A stretch of 21,787 nt of DNA from assembly GCA_050743365.1 (NCBI GenBank), contig JBOGFI010000080.1, positions 1 through 21,787 of the forward strand, written 5' to 3'. Below, in pieces: positions 13,944 through 21,579 of this stretch. The first letter of the stretch is position 1; the number at the start of each line of letters is the position of its first letter. A program made the translations under genes and the position numbers. A model generated the notes under the pieces. The model saw only the letters and a program-made list of their open reading frames with translations, searched no databases and had not been told where the DNA came from. The stretch comes from JBOGFI01 sp050743365. Lineage in GTDB: Bacteria; Actinomycetota; Acidimicrobiia; IMCC26256; JACDBD01.

Positions 13944-14087
13944 TCAGTCGAACAGGCTTACACCGCCTGGTCCGATGAGTAAGCCGACGATGATGAGGAC
14001 GATGCCCCATAGGACCTCGCTGCGCACGATCGCGACAATGCCCGCGACGACGAGCACCACGGCAATGAGCCAAAGAATGAAGTCCAT
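13944..14087 (-). CDS. GPGG-motif small membrane protein
   Basis: This 47-aa protein starts at an ATG (14085-14087) preceded by AGAGGAGA 6 nt upstream, an excellent ribosome site. It has two hydrophobic segments, about 3-20 (FILWLIAVVLVVAGIVAI) and about 25-39 (VLWGIVLIIVGLLIG), then GPGGVSLFD at the C-terminus. This is the signature of the actinobacterial GPGG-motif small membrane proteins, whose function is unknown. Codon use is less GC-biased than its neighbours (ATT, CTT, ATG, GTA and similar codons are frequent), hinting at separate ancestry or recent transfer. It is monocistronic and opposite in direction to the truncated gene. It is below the size at which most gene finders report open frames. 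Confidence 0.8.
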   Translation of the reverse strand: MDFILWLIAVVLVVAGIVAIVRSEVLWGIVLIIVGLLIGPGGVSLFD

Positions 14088-14300
14088 TTCAGATCTCCTC
14101 TTCCCTCATTTGGCGGCAGCGCCTTCGTTGCCGCGCCGCTGAGTACGCACGGCTTACTACCCGAGGTTCTTCCGCGCTCATTGCGCGCTCCGAGGACTGG
14201 ATTCGCGCCCTGACCGTAGTGCTTTAGCTGGTTCGCGGAGATAGCCGCACGGACCGCGCGGATGACATGCGAGGGGGACTGGGGACGGCTTGGGGTGTCA

Positions 14301-15050
14301 CTAAAGGGCCACCGGCGATCCGGCACCGACGGCGCGGTCGTCGCCCAGGCAGTAGACGCGGTACGAGTGCCGGATCACCGGCTGGGCGACGTTGCGGACG
14401 TGCACGCCGCCCGGCGTCACACCCTTCTCGGTGCCACCGTGGGCGTGCCCGTGGATCACGAGATCGGCCCCCGCGTCGTCGATCGCCTGTCCGAGCAGGT
14501 AGCTGCCCAGGAACGGGTAGATCTCGAGCTTCTCCCCCATGAGCGTGTCCTTGATCGGCGCGTAATGCAGGAGGGCTAACCGCACATCGACCTCCATGCC
14601 CGCCAGCGCGGCGCTAAGCAGCTCGGCGAGGGCCTTGGTGTGCGCCACGAACGCCTTCATCTCGGGCTCGCCGAAGTCGCTGCCGCAGGCCCCGGCGAAG
14701 CCGCCGCCGAAACCCTTGGTCCCCGCCACCCCGACCGTGGCGCCGTCGATCTCCACCACCGCGCTGTCGCCCTCGAGAATCCGGATACCGACCGCCTCGA
14801 GCGCCTCGCGGACCTCCGGCGCGGCGTCGGCGTGATGGTCGTGGTTCCCGAGCACGGCGAGGGTGGGGACCGGCACCTCCGCCAGCTCGGCGGCGAGCGC
14901 CGCCGCCTCCTCGGGCTCACCGACCCTTGTGAGGTCCCCCGCGAGGACGAGGAGGTCGGCGTGTTCGGGCAGCAGGTCGAGGTGCGGCCGCAGCGTCCCG
15001 GCCGAGTCGACCCCGAAATGCAGGTCGCCCACCGCCGCGACACGGATCAC
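14301..15050 (-). CDS. Calcineurin-like metallophosphoesterase
   Basis: This 249-aa protein has the complete metallophosphoesterase signature: GDLHFG (Asp9, His11), LVLAGDLTRVG (Asp39), LGNHDHH (Asn69, His70, Asp71), a histidine in LLHYAPIKD, and the final GHAHGG. These residues hold two metal ions that activate water for phosphoester cleavage. The substrate could be a nucleotide, a cyclic nucleotide or a phosphoprotein and cannot be told. The GTG start at 15048-15050 overlaps the BON gene stop as GTGA. The frame extends to 15083, but that start would lie inside the upstream gene. It is the last gene of the nucleotidyltransferase, BON, phosphoesterase operon. It is cytoplasmic, with no signal peptide. 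Confidence 0.9.
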   Translation of the reverse strand: MIRVAAVGDLHFGVDSAGTLRPHLDLLPEHADLLVLAGDLTRVGEPEEAAALAAELAEVPVPTLAVLGNHDHHADAAPEVREALEAVGIRILEGDSAVVEIDGATVGVAGTKGFGGGFAGACGSDFGEPEMKAFVAHTKALAELLSAALAGMEVDVRLALLHYAPIKDTLMGEKLEIYPFLGSYLLGQAIDDAGADLVIHGHAHGGTEKGVTPGGVHVRNVAQPVIRHSYRVYCLGDDRAVGAGSPVAL

Positions 15051-15310
15051 GAGAGCCGCTCGGGGGCCGGGTCCTCCTGGCATGCGACCACGACGAGCTC
15101 GTTGTGGACGTCGCGGTCGGGTAGCAGCTCTGCGACCACCCTGGAGATGGCGTCGTGGCGCTCGGGCGTCGCCACGGAGCCGCTCAGGAACACCTTTTCA
15201 CCGACCACCTTCACCTGCACGTCGAGCTCGCCCACCCGGGGGTCGTGCGCGAGAGCCTCCTGGATGCGGCCGATGAGGTACTGCTTGGGCTCGCTCGGCG
15301 TCGGCGCCAC
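15047..15310 (-). CDS. BON-domain protein
   Basis: This 87-aa protein is almost entirely one BON domain: QYLIGRIQEALAHDPRVGELDVQVKVVGEKVFLSGSVATPERHDAISRVVAELL. The central glycine of VFLSGSV is the conserved BON position. BON domains usually bind phospholipid or anionic ligands and are common in stress proteins such as OsmY. Here no signal peptide or lipobox is visible, so it is probably cytoplasmic. The GTG start has GAGGGGG upstream. It is 12 bp after the nucleotidyltransferase gene and overlaps the phosphoesterase by GTGA. BON next to metallophosphoesterase recurs in actinobacteria as far as I recall, but the role is unknown. Confidence 0.85.
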   Translation of the reverse strand: MAPTPSEPKQYLIGRIQEALAHDPRVGELDVQVKVVGEKVFLSGSVATPERHDAISRVVAELLPDRDVHNELVVVACQEDPAPERLS

Positions 15311-15322
15311 GCGCGGGCCCCC

Positions 15323-15982
15323 TCAGGACTCCGTCATCTCGAGCAGGGCGCGGATCACGCGGTCGGGCACGACGAGGTCGACAGCCCGGGCAAAGAGGAG
15401 GAGGCTTGCCACCTTCCGGGGCCCGTGCCGGGCACGGCGCAGGAGGTAGTCCCAGTCGAGCGACGCGCGGGCGATGATCCCGAGCCCGTCCCACCAGTGG
15501 CGCGGCGTGTGCTCGGCGAAGGCGGTCGCCTTGATTACGAGCAGATCCTCGGGCGCCAGGACCGGCACCGTCACACCGCGGAAGTCGTGGCGGCCGCACC
15601 GGGTGATCATCTCGTCGTCGAGGTAGATGCCGGCGGTCGCCTTGAAGATCAGGTCGACGAGAACGCCCCGGTCGATCGCCTTGAACAGCCAGTTCGGGTC
15701 CTTCTCGTGGGTGCTGAACCCGGCGTCCGCCAGCGCCTCGAGGGCGGGACGAGCATCCTGAGGCTGCACGAAGACGTCGATGTCGTAGGTCCAGCGCGGT
15801 CGGCCGTGAACTGCCGACGCAATCCCTCCGATCAGCGTCCATGGGAGGCCGGATGCGTCGAGGGCGCCGGACACGCTCGCGAGCACTTCGAGGAAGACGT
15901 CCTCGGGCACCGCCTGGCAGGCGAAGGTGAACTCGACCGGCGGCGACGCGTCGGACTCGATGTCCTGGGCGTCGAAGGCCAT
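15323..15982 (-). CDS. Nucleotidyltransferase-fold protein (AbiEii/MNT-like)
   Basis: This 219-aa protein has a nucleotidyltransferase core: TLIGGIASAVHGRPRWTYDIDVFV, with Gly52-Gly53, Arg61-Arg63, and Asp67/Asp69 as metal ligands. The C-terminal half contains VLAPEDLLVIKATAF and RHWWDGLGIIARAS, typical of the AbiEii/DUF6036-like group, whose members include toxins and kinase-like nucleotide transferases. No antitoxin gene precedes it, and the downstream partners are a BON protein and a phosphoesterase, so a toxin role is not supported here. The frame stays open to 16546, but upstream sequence is the ligase remnant. The ATG at 15980-15982 starts the native-looking protein. A GGGTAT element lies 9 nt before the ATG, so the mRNA may be leaderless. 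Confidence 0.8.
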   Translation of the reverse strand: MAFDAQDIESDASPPVEFTFACQAVPEDVFLEVLASVSGALDASGLPWTLIGGIASAVHGRPRWTYDIDVFVQPQDARPALEALADAGFSTHEKDPNWLFKAIDRGVLVDLIFKATAGIYLDDEMITRCGRHDFRGVTVPVLAPEDLLVIKATAFAEHTPRHWWDGLGIIARASLDWDYLLRRARHGPRKVASLLLFARAVDLVVPDRVIRALLEMTES

Positions 15983-15991
15983 GCCCGTTAG

Positions 15992-16017
15992 ATACCCCGG
16001 GCGGCCCGAACTCACGC
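15992..16017 (-). promoter_or_regulatory. Weak SigF-like promoter candidate before nucleotidyltransferase operon
   Basis: Minus strand: GCGT (16017-16014), 16-nt spacer, GGGTAT (15997-15992), then 9 nt to the ATG. The -10 is a perfect sigma-B/SigF match. The -35 matches only the relaxed GNNT form. Confidence 0.35.
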
Positions 16018-16057
16018 CGCACCGGCGCAGGTGGCCGATGCGGCCGGGCCGCGCCGG

Positions 16058-16284
16058 GAGTTCGTGGTCGGCGGATGGATGCCGGGACCGGGAGCGCATG
16101 AAGGTCGATCGGCGCGCTGCTCGTCGGCTACTACGACCCATTCCGGCGAGGAGCCGCGCCTCCGTTACGCCGGGCGGGGAACCGGCTTGACCGCCGCCGA
16201 GCTGACCCGCCTCGGGAAGCTCCTGGAGCCGTCGCGCTGGCCGTCCAGCCCCTTCGACCGGCCACCGCCACGGGTGCGGGACAC
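16058..16284 (+). pseudogene. Decayed duplicate of the ligase C-terminal (OB-fold) coding region
   Basis: This roughly 230-bp stretch is plainly homologous to 11540-11770 inside the ligD gene of this window. The encoded text EFVVGGWMPGPGA and then, in the same frame after a shifted stretch, EEPRLRYAGRGTGLTAAE and LTRLGKLLEP parallels EFVIGGWVPGQGA, EEPRLRYAGRVGTGFTAAE and LTRLGKLLEP. A 1-bp deletion near 16104 and a 1-bp insertion near 16140 put the intervening part (IGALLIGYYD in the intact gene) out of frame. A 3-bp deletion lies near 16178. There is no adenylation domain. It is a remnant of a second ligase gene or a partial duplication, and sits between two divergent genes. Confidence 0.85.
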
Positions 16285-16325
16285 GCTGGACGCCCCCGTC
16301 GATGGGAGACCGCTCGAACGCCGAT

Positions 16326-16351
16326 GTTTGCGCCGGGCCGCTTGCGGGCAG
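16326..16351 (+). promoter_or_regulatory. SigF-type promoter candidate before YflT-like gene
   Basis: GTTT (16326-16329), 16-nt spacer, GGGCAG (16346-16351). The -35 and spacing match the strong site at 17113-17138, and the -10 has C in place of T at its fourth base. The first ATG follows 10 nt later and a GTG 25 nt later. Confidence 0.4.
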
Positions 16352-16361
16352 CGCGAAGTGC

Positions 16362-16922
16362 ATGAAGCGGCGCTCAGTGCGTGCACGCCGACGGACCTCG
16401 ATCGCGAGCCCTACGATCGCGGCCAAATTCGCCGATGCCCAGTCGGCTCGCTCTGCGATCGAGGCGCTCGAGAACGCCGGCGTCGATGGTGGCGAGATCG
16501 AGCTCCTCGGGTCCCATGTCGGTGCCGTCTCGCCCGGCGGCGACAACGAGCCGTCTGACCGGCGCGCCGGGCGTTACATCTCGCGCCGTCTCGCCCTCGG
16601 TGCAGCAGCTGGAGCGCTCACGGGCATGCTCGCCGGGTTGGCACTGGCGCTGGTGCTGCTCGCCGTCACGGACGACGTGTCGCGGGTAGGCGTGCTGTGG
16701 GCGTGCGTTATCGTGAGCGTCGGCATCGGCACGACCCTCGGCACATTCCTTGGCCTCGAGCGCTCTGTCGGTTTCTCCGAATCGTGGCCGGCGACCTTTG
16801 ACGACGACGCGGCCGGCCCGCTGTGGGTGGCGGTGTTCACCCGCGATCCCACAGCGACCGCGCGCGCCCGTCATGCACTCCAGGCCCGAGATCCGGTAGA
16901 GCTCAGGACAGGGACGAGCTGA
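16362..16922 (+). CDS. General-stress (YflT/GSP17M-like) two-TM membrane protein
   Basis: This 186-aa protein has an N-terminal domain PTIAAKFADAQSARSAIEALENAGVDGGEIELLG, with the strand-helix-strand of the GSP17M/YflT heat-induced stress domain found in many actinobacterial membrane proteins. Two hydrophobic segments follow, about 80-105 (ALGAAAGALTGMLAGLALALVLLAV) and about 113-137 (VGVLWACVIVSVGIGTTLGTFLGL). A C-terminal strand WVAVFTRDPTATARARHAL then repeats the small-domain pattern. Function is unknown; YflT of Bacillus is sigma-B induced. The start is uncertain: ATG 16362, GTG 16377 (with AAGCGG upstream) and ATG 16302 are in frame. The first 15 Arg-rich residues may not be translated. 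A SigF-like promoter precedes it. Confidence 0.72.
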   Translation: MKRRSVRARRRTSIASPTIAAKFADAQSARSAIEALENAGVDGGEIELLGSHVGAVSPGGDNEPSDRRAGRYISRRLALGAAAGALTGMLAGLALALVLLAVTDDVSRVGVLWACVIVSVGIGTTLGTFLGLERSVGFSESWPATFDDDAAGPLWVAVFTRDPTATARARHALQARDPVELRTGTS

Positions 16923-16934
16923 CCCGACACGAGA

Positions 16935-16961
16935 CCCCCCGCCGGCGAGGCCTCCGGGGGG
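16935..16961 (+). terminator. GC-rich hairpin terminator after the YflT-like gene
   Basis: A perfect 7-bp stem, CCCCCCG (16935-16941) with CGGGGGG (16955-16961), lies 12 bp after the stop codon. An inner GCC/GGC pairing shortens the loop. There is no T-tract. Confidence 0.6.
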
Positions 16962-17112
16962 AGTACCTCGAGCACACACCCGACGGGGCTTGCGCGCCGC
17001 GACTGGTCCGTGATGGGTGACGAGCAGCACTCCGCGCAACTGCCCATGCCCGCGTTGCTCCCTCAGCGTCGAGCGGCTAACCGTCAACCCTCGGTAGTGC
17101 CCGGCGTTGCTC

Positions 17113-17138
17113 GTTTGGCTCCTTCCGGGGTCGGGTAG
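17113..17138 (+). promoter_or_regulatory. Near-consensus SigF-type promoter before Cys-rich gene
   Basis: GTTT (17113-17116), exactly 16 nt, GGGTAG (17133-17138). This is the best match in the window to the SigF/sigma-B consensus. The next start codon is 41 nt downstream with AAAGGGGG between, a normal leader. Confidence 0.68.
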
Positions 17139-17179
17139 GCGAGGCCCAATATCTCGGGACGGCAAAGGGGGCGGAAGCC

Positions 17180-17416
17180 ATGGCGGTCTGCGACACCTGC
17201 GGCAACGACTACGACAAGTCCTTCGGCGTGACCTCGGCCGACGGTCGGTCGTACACCTTCGACAGCTTCGAATGCGCCGTTCACCAGCTGGCACCGCAGT
17301 GCGTTCACTGTGGCTGCCGGGTGCTCGGTCACGGCGTGGAGTCCGAGGGGCAGGTGTTCTGCTGCGCGCACTGCGCCAAGCAGTCCGGGGTCACCGCGGT
17401 CGCCGACCGGGCGTGA
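17180..17416 (+). CDS. Small cysteine-rich metal-binding protein
   Basis: This 78-aa protein has eight cysteines, mostly in pairs: VCDTCGNDYDKSFGV (Cys4, Cys7), FECAVH, CVHCGCRVLGHGVE, and FCCAHCAKQSG. Together with histidines they can make two zinc-ribbon-like or metallothionein-like sites. The opening MAVCDTCGNDYDK is familiar to me from small proteins annotated as metallothionein-like or hypothetical in actinobacteria and proteobacteria; function is unproven. AAAGGGGG lies 9 nt before the ATG and a near-consensus SigF-type promoter lies further upstream, suggesting a stress-induced metal or redox buffer. It is followed after about 200 bp by the formate dehydrogenase operon, which probably has its own promoter. 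Confidence 0.8.
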   Translation: MAVCDTCGNDYDKSFGVTSADGRSYTFDSFECAVHQLAPQCVHCGCRVLGHGVESEGQVFCCAHCAKQSGVTAVADRA

Positions 17417-17617
17417 CCAGGGACCGGACGCCCACGACATCACGCGGTTGCCTGGATGAGCGGGCAGCCCATGTCCTGGTCTTCCGACGCCGAGGACAAG
17501 CGAGACGACTAGGTGCGGCTCCGACACTTCGCCGCCCGCTCCGCCACCGACCGACCCCACCCCGACCCCCGACCCACGACTGGCCCTACGCTGACCCGCG
17601 ATGCGGTGAGGAGAGGC

Positions 17618-20600
17618 ATGGGGATCCGGAAACTGATCGCATCCTGGCCCGCGCTGCGCCAGCTCTCGGGCGACCGGCTCGGCCTCGGCCCCGCCGTCCA
17701 GTCGACCCACTCGGCCTCGCTGACGCCGCGCACGCTCACCGCCGACCGCGTCGCCAGGTCGATCTGCCCGTACTGCGCAGTCGGTTGCGGTCAGCGGATC
17801 TACGTGCAGGACGGGCGCATCAGCCAGATCGAGGGTGACCCCGACAGCCCGATCTCGCGAGGGCGCCTGTGCCCGAAGGGCGCCGCCACCAAGCAGCTCG
17901 TCACCGGACCGCGTCGCGAGCACCGCGTCAAGTACCGCCGCCCCTACGGCATCGCCTGGGAGGAGTTGAAGCTCGACCGGGCGATGGACATGATCGCCGA
18001 CCGCCTGATCGAGACGCGCCGGGAGGGCTGGCAGGAACGCGACGACAAGGGCGAGAGGCTGCGGCGGACGATGGGCTTCGCGCACCTGGGTGGCGCCACC
18101 CTCGACAACGAGGAGAACTACCTCATCAAGAAGCTCTTCACCGCGCTCGGCGCCATCCAGATCGAGAACCAGGCCCGCATATGACACTCCTCCACCGTCC
18201 CCGGTCTGGGGACATCCTTCGGTAGAGGCGGCGCCACCACCTTCCAGCAGGACCTCCAGCACGCCGACTGCATCGTCATCATGGGCTCGAACATGGCCGA
18301 GTGTCACCCCGTCGGGTTCCAGTGGGTGATGGAGGCGAAGCTCGCAGGAGCGACGGTCGTCCACATCGACCCTCGTTTCACCCGCACGAGCGCGCTGGCC
18401 GACATCCATGTGCCGCTGCGCGCCGGGAGCGACATCGCCTTCCTCGGCGGGGTCGTCAACTACATCCTCGAGCACGGGCGCGAGTTCCGTGACTACCTCG
18501 TGCACTACACGAACGCGGCGACCATCATCGAGGAGCAGTTCCGCGACACCGAGGACCTCGACGGCCTGTTCTCCGGCTGGGACCCCGAGGCGCGGAGCTA
18601 CGACACGCGCACCTGGCAGTACGAGGGCGTCGAGGCAGCTGGGCGCCCGGCGAGGACCGACCCGACACTCGAGCACCCGCACTGCGTGCTCCAGCTGCTG
18701 AAGAAGCACTACCGGCGCTACACGCCCGAGATGGTGGAACAGGTGTGCGGGGTGCCGCAGGCGCTGTTCGTGCGCGTCTGCGAGGCGCTGTGCGAGAGCT
18801 CGGGTCGGGAGCGGACCGCGGCGTTCTGCTACGCCGTGGGCTGGACGCAGCACACCGTCGGCGTGCAGTACATCCGCACCGCGGCCATCATCCAGCAGCT
18901 CCTCGGCAACATCGGGCGTCCCGGCGGCGGGATCCTGGCCCTGCGCGGCCACGCGTCGATCCAGGGCTCGACCGACATCCCCACCCTCTACAACATCCTG
19001 CCGGGGTACCTGCCCATGCCTCGCGCCGGCGACACCGACCTGGCCGACTACCTCGACCGCAACGCCACGCCAACCGGCTTCTGGGGTCACACGGACGCCT
19101 ACACCGTCAGCCTGCTCAAGGCGTACTGGGGTGACGCCGCCACCGCCGGCAACGACTACTGCTACGACTACCTGCCCCGGATCGACGGCGACCACTCGAC
19201 GTACCAGACGGTCATGGACATGCGCGACGGCGCCGTCAAGGGCTTCTTCGTGATGGGAGAGAACCCCGCCGTCGGCTCGGCCAACGGGAAGCTGCACCGG
19301 CTCGCGATGGCGGAGCTCGACTGGCTCGTCGTGCGCGACCTCTCCGAGATCGAGACCGCGTCGTTCTGGTACGACTCGCCCGAGATCGAGACCGGCGAGC
19401 TGCGCAGCGAGGCCATCGGCACCGAGGTGTTCTTCCTCCCGGCCGCGTCACACGCCGAGAAGGACGGCAGCTTCACCAACACCCAGCGCCTCCTCCAGTG
19501 GCACGAGAAGGCGGTTGAGCCGCCGGGCGACTGCCGCTCCGAGCTGTGGTTCATGTACCACCTCGGGCGGATCGTCCGGGAGAAGCTGGCCCGCTCCACC
19601 GACGAGCGCGACCGGCCCGTGCTCGACCTCCGGTGGGGCTACCCCACCGAGGGCGCCACCGCCGAGCCCCGCGCCGAGGCGGTGCTGCGCGAGGTCAACG
19701 GATGGGGCGCCGACGGCCAGGCGCTGACGAGCTACACCGAGCTGAAGGCCGACGGGTCGACCGTGTGCGGCTGCTGGATCTACTGCGGCTGCTACGCCGA
19801 CGAGGTGAACCAGCCTGCCCGCCGGAAGCCGGGCCAGGACCAGGACTGGGTCGCGGCGGAGTGGGGATGGTCGTGGCCGGCGAACCGGCGCCTCCTCTAC
19901 AACCGGGCCTCGGCCGACCCCGCCGGCCACCCCTGGTCGGAACGGAAGCGCTACGTGTGGTGGGACGAGGAGCGCGGCGAGTGGACCGGGGCCGACACGC
20001 CCGACTTCGAGGCGACGAAGCGGCCCGACTACGAGCCCGACGAGGACGCCGAGGCCGAGGGTGCGCTCCGGGGCGACGACCCGTTCATCATGCAGGCCGA
20101 CGGGGTGGCGTGGCTGTTCGCGCCGAGCGGGCTCGAGGACGGGCCGTTCCCCACGCACTACGAGCCGCAGGAGTCGCCGTTCCACAACCTGCTCTACTCG
20201 GAGCAGTCGAACCCGGTCTGCCAGACGTTCCGGCGCGCCGACAACCCGTACAACCCGCACGCCGGCCAGCCCGGCTCCGACGTGTACCCGTACGTGCTCA
20301 CGACCTACCGGCTCACCGAGCACCACACTGCCGGCGGCATGAGCCGCAACCTGGCCTACCTGTCGGAGCTCCAGCCAGAGATGTTCTGCGAGGTCGGTCC
20401 GGCGCTGGCCGCCGAACGCGGCCTCACGCACGGCGACTGGGCGACCATCGTGAGCGCCCGCACCGCCATCGAGGCCCGCGTGCTCGTCACCGAGCGTCTC
20501 GCCCCCCTCGCGGTCCAAGGCCGCACCGTCCACCAGGTCGGGCTCCCGTACCACTGGGGGACCCGGGGCCTGAGCACGGGCGACTCCGCCAACGACCTGT

Positions 20601-20755
20601 TGCCCCTCGCGCTCGACCCCAACGTCCACATCCAGGAGGCGAAGGCCGCAACCTGCGACATCCGGCCGGGTCGCAGGCCGCGGGGGCGCGAGCTGACGGC
20701 GCTCGTCGACGACTACCGGCGCCGGGCGGGCGTGAGTACGGGAGAACGAGCGTGA
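17618..20755 (+). CDS. fdnG: Selenocysteine-containing formate dehydrogenase, catalytic alpha subunit (FdnG-like)
   Basis: This 1045-aa molybdo/tungstopterin enzyme oxidises formate to CO2. It is one reading frame if the in-frame TGA at 18182-18184 is read as selenocysteine (residue 189). A plain reading would split it into 188 and about 824 residues. The text NQARI-Sec-HSSTVPGL then GTSFGRGGATT parallels NQARV-Sec-HGPTV and FGRGAMTN of E. coli FdnG, so the UGA sits exactly at the metal ligand. The [4Fe-4S] motif CPYCAVGC...LCPKG uses Cys50, 53, 57 and 85. The rest follows FdnG to the end (HPVGFQWVMEAK, RFTRTSALADIH, GWTQHTVGVQYIRT, GCWIYCGCY, YRLTEHHTAGGMSRN, LPYHWGT). There is no twin-arginine signal, so it is cytoplasmic. 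ATG 17618 follows GGTGAGGAGAG. The next gene overlaps by GTGA. Confidence 0.95.
18182..18213 (+). promoter_or_regulatory. UGA selenocysteine codon and SECIS hairpin
   Basis: UGA at 18182-18184, 12 nt, then a perfect stem GTCCCC (18197-18202) with GGGGAC (18208-18213) closing the 5-nt loop GGTCT (18203-18207). From memory, the E. coli fdhF SECIS recognised by SelB has a GGUCU apex 18 nt after UGA. The loop sequence and the 18-nt distance agree here. The element recodes UGA via SelB and tRNA-Sec, whose genes are not in the window. A U at 18198 may serve as the bulged U of that element. Confidence 0.92.
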
Positions 20756-21579
20756 GCGTGACGCTCCCCGAGCCGGCTCCCTCGGGCGGGCGCGACCCGG
20801 CCGCGCTCTCCGGCTACGCCGGGCATCCGCCGCGAGTTGGCTTCTTCACCGACACCAGCGTCTGCATCGGCTGCAAGGCGTGCGAGGTCGCGTGCAAGGA
20901 GTGGAACGACGTCCCCGACGACGGCCTGAACTTCCTGGGGACGTCCTACGACAACACGGGTGCACTCGGCGCCGACACCTGGCGCCACGTCGCGTTCATC
21001 GAGCAACCGCGCGACGACGGGCTCCGCTGGCTGATGAGCTCCGACGTGTGCAAGCACTGCACGTCGGCGGCGTGCCTCGACGTGTGCCCCACCGGCGCGC
21101 TGTTCCGTACCGAGTTCGGGACCGTCGTCGTGCAGGAGGACATCTGCAACGGCTGCGGGTACTGCGTGCCCGCCTGCCCGTTCGGCGTGATCGACCAGCG
21201 GAAGGACGACGGGCGCGTGTGGAAATGCACGCTCTGCTACGACCGCCTGCGCGGCGGCTTCGAGCCCGCTTGCGCCCAGGCGTGCCCCACCGACTCGATC
21301 CAGTTCGGTCAGCTCGACGAGCTGCGAGAGCGTGCCGAGCGGCGCCTCGGCCGGCTGCTCGAGCGGGGTGTGACCGACGCTCGTCTCTACGGCCACGACG
21401 AGGACGACGGCGTGGGCGGCGCCGGCGCCTTCTTCCTGCTCCTGGACGAGCCCGAGGTGTACGGGTTGCCGCCCGACCCCGTGGTCACCACCCGTGACCT
21501 GCCCGAGATGTGGCGTTGGGCTGCCGCCGCCGGCGCTGCGCTCGCCGGCCTGGTGGCGTTGGCGCGGGGGCGCCGGTGA
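20752..21579 (+). CDS. Formate dehydrogenase iron-sulfur (beta) subunit
   Basis: This 275-aa protein carries four ferredoxin-type [4Fe-4S] cluster motifs in the order found in FdnH/FdoH: CIGCKACEVACKEW, CKHCTSAACLDVCPTGA, CNGCGYCVPACPFGV, and CTLCYDRLRGGFEPACAQACPTDS. It passes electrons from the molybdopterin subunit to a membrane quinone-reducing subunit. The C-terminus WRWAAAAGAALAGLVALARG is a short hydrophobic helix that could anchor it to the membrane, as in FdnH. The GTG start overlaps the alpha stop (GTGA), and its stop overlaps the next gene the same way. The open frame runs far upstream into the alpha gene, but that is an antifunctional extension. Confidence 0.95.
   Translation: MSVTLPEPAPSGGRDPAALSGYAGHPPRVGFFTDTSVCIGCKACEVACKEWNDVPDDGLNFLGTSYDNTGALGADTWRHVAFIEQPRDDGLRWLMSSDVCKHCTSAACLDVCPTGALFRTEFGTVVVQEDICNGCGYCVPACPFGVIDQRKDDGRVWKCTLCYDRLRGGFEPACAQACPTDSIQFGQLDELRERAERRLGRLLERGVTDARLYGHDEDDGVGGAGAFFLLLDEPEVYGLPPDPVVTTRDLPEMWRWAAAAGAALAGLVALARGRR

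Noticed and set aside
14157..14162. GGGTAG on the minus strand upstream of the GPGG gene as a SigF promoter
   Set aside because: No -35 match at any spacing of 14-17 nt.
15983..16546. Extended N-terminus of the nucleotidyltransferase gene
   Set aside because: The extension crosses the antisense strand of the ligase remnant and has no protein-like features.
17456..17512. 17-codon open frame before the formate dehydrogenase gene (MSGQPMSWSSDAEDKRDD)
   Set aside because: Too short to support, with no clear ribosome binding site. It may be a chance frame.
17084..19297. Very long minus-strand open frame (737 codons) opposite formate dehydrogenase
   Set aside because: Shadow of GC-rich codons. 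Composition is Val/Gly/Arg-rich without motifs, and the plus-strand product is unmistakable.
17513..20755. Formate dehydrogenase alpha read as a disrupted gene or frameshift pseudogene
   Set aside because: Both halves are in the same frame, the intervening codons encode conserved FDH sequence, the stop is TGA at the known Sec site, and a SECIS hairpin follows.
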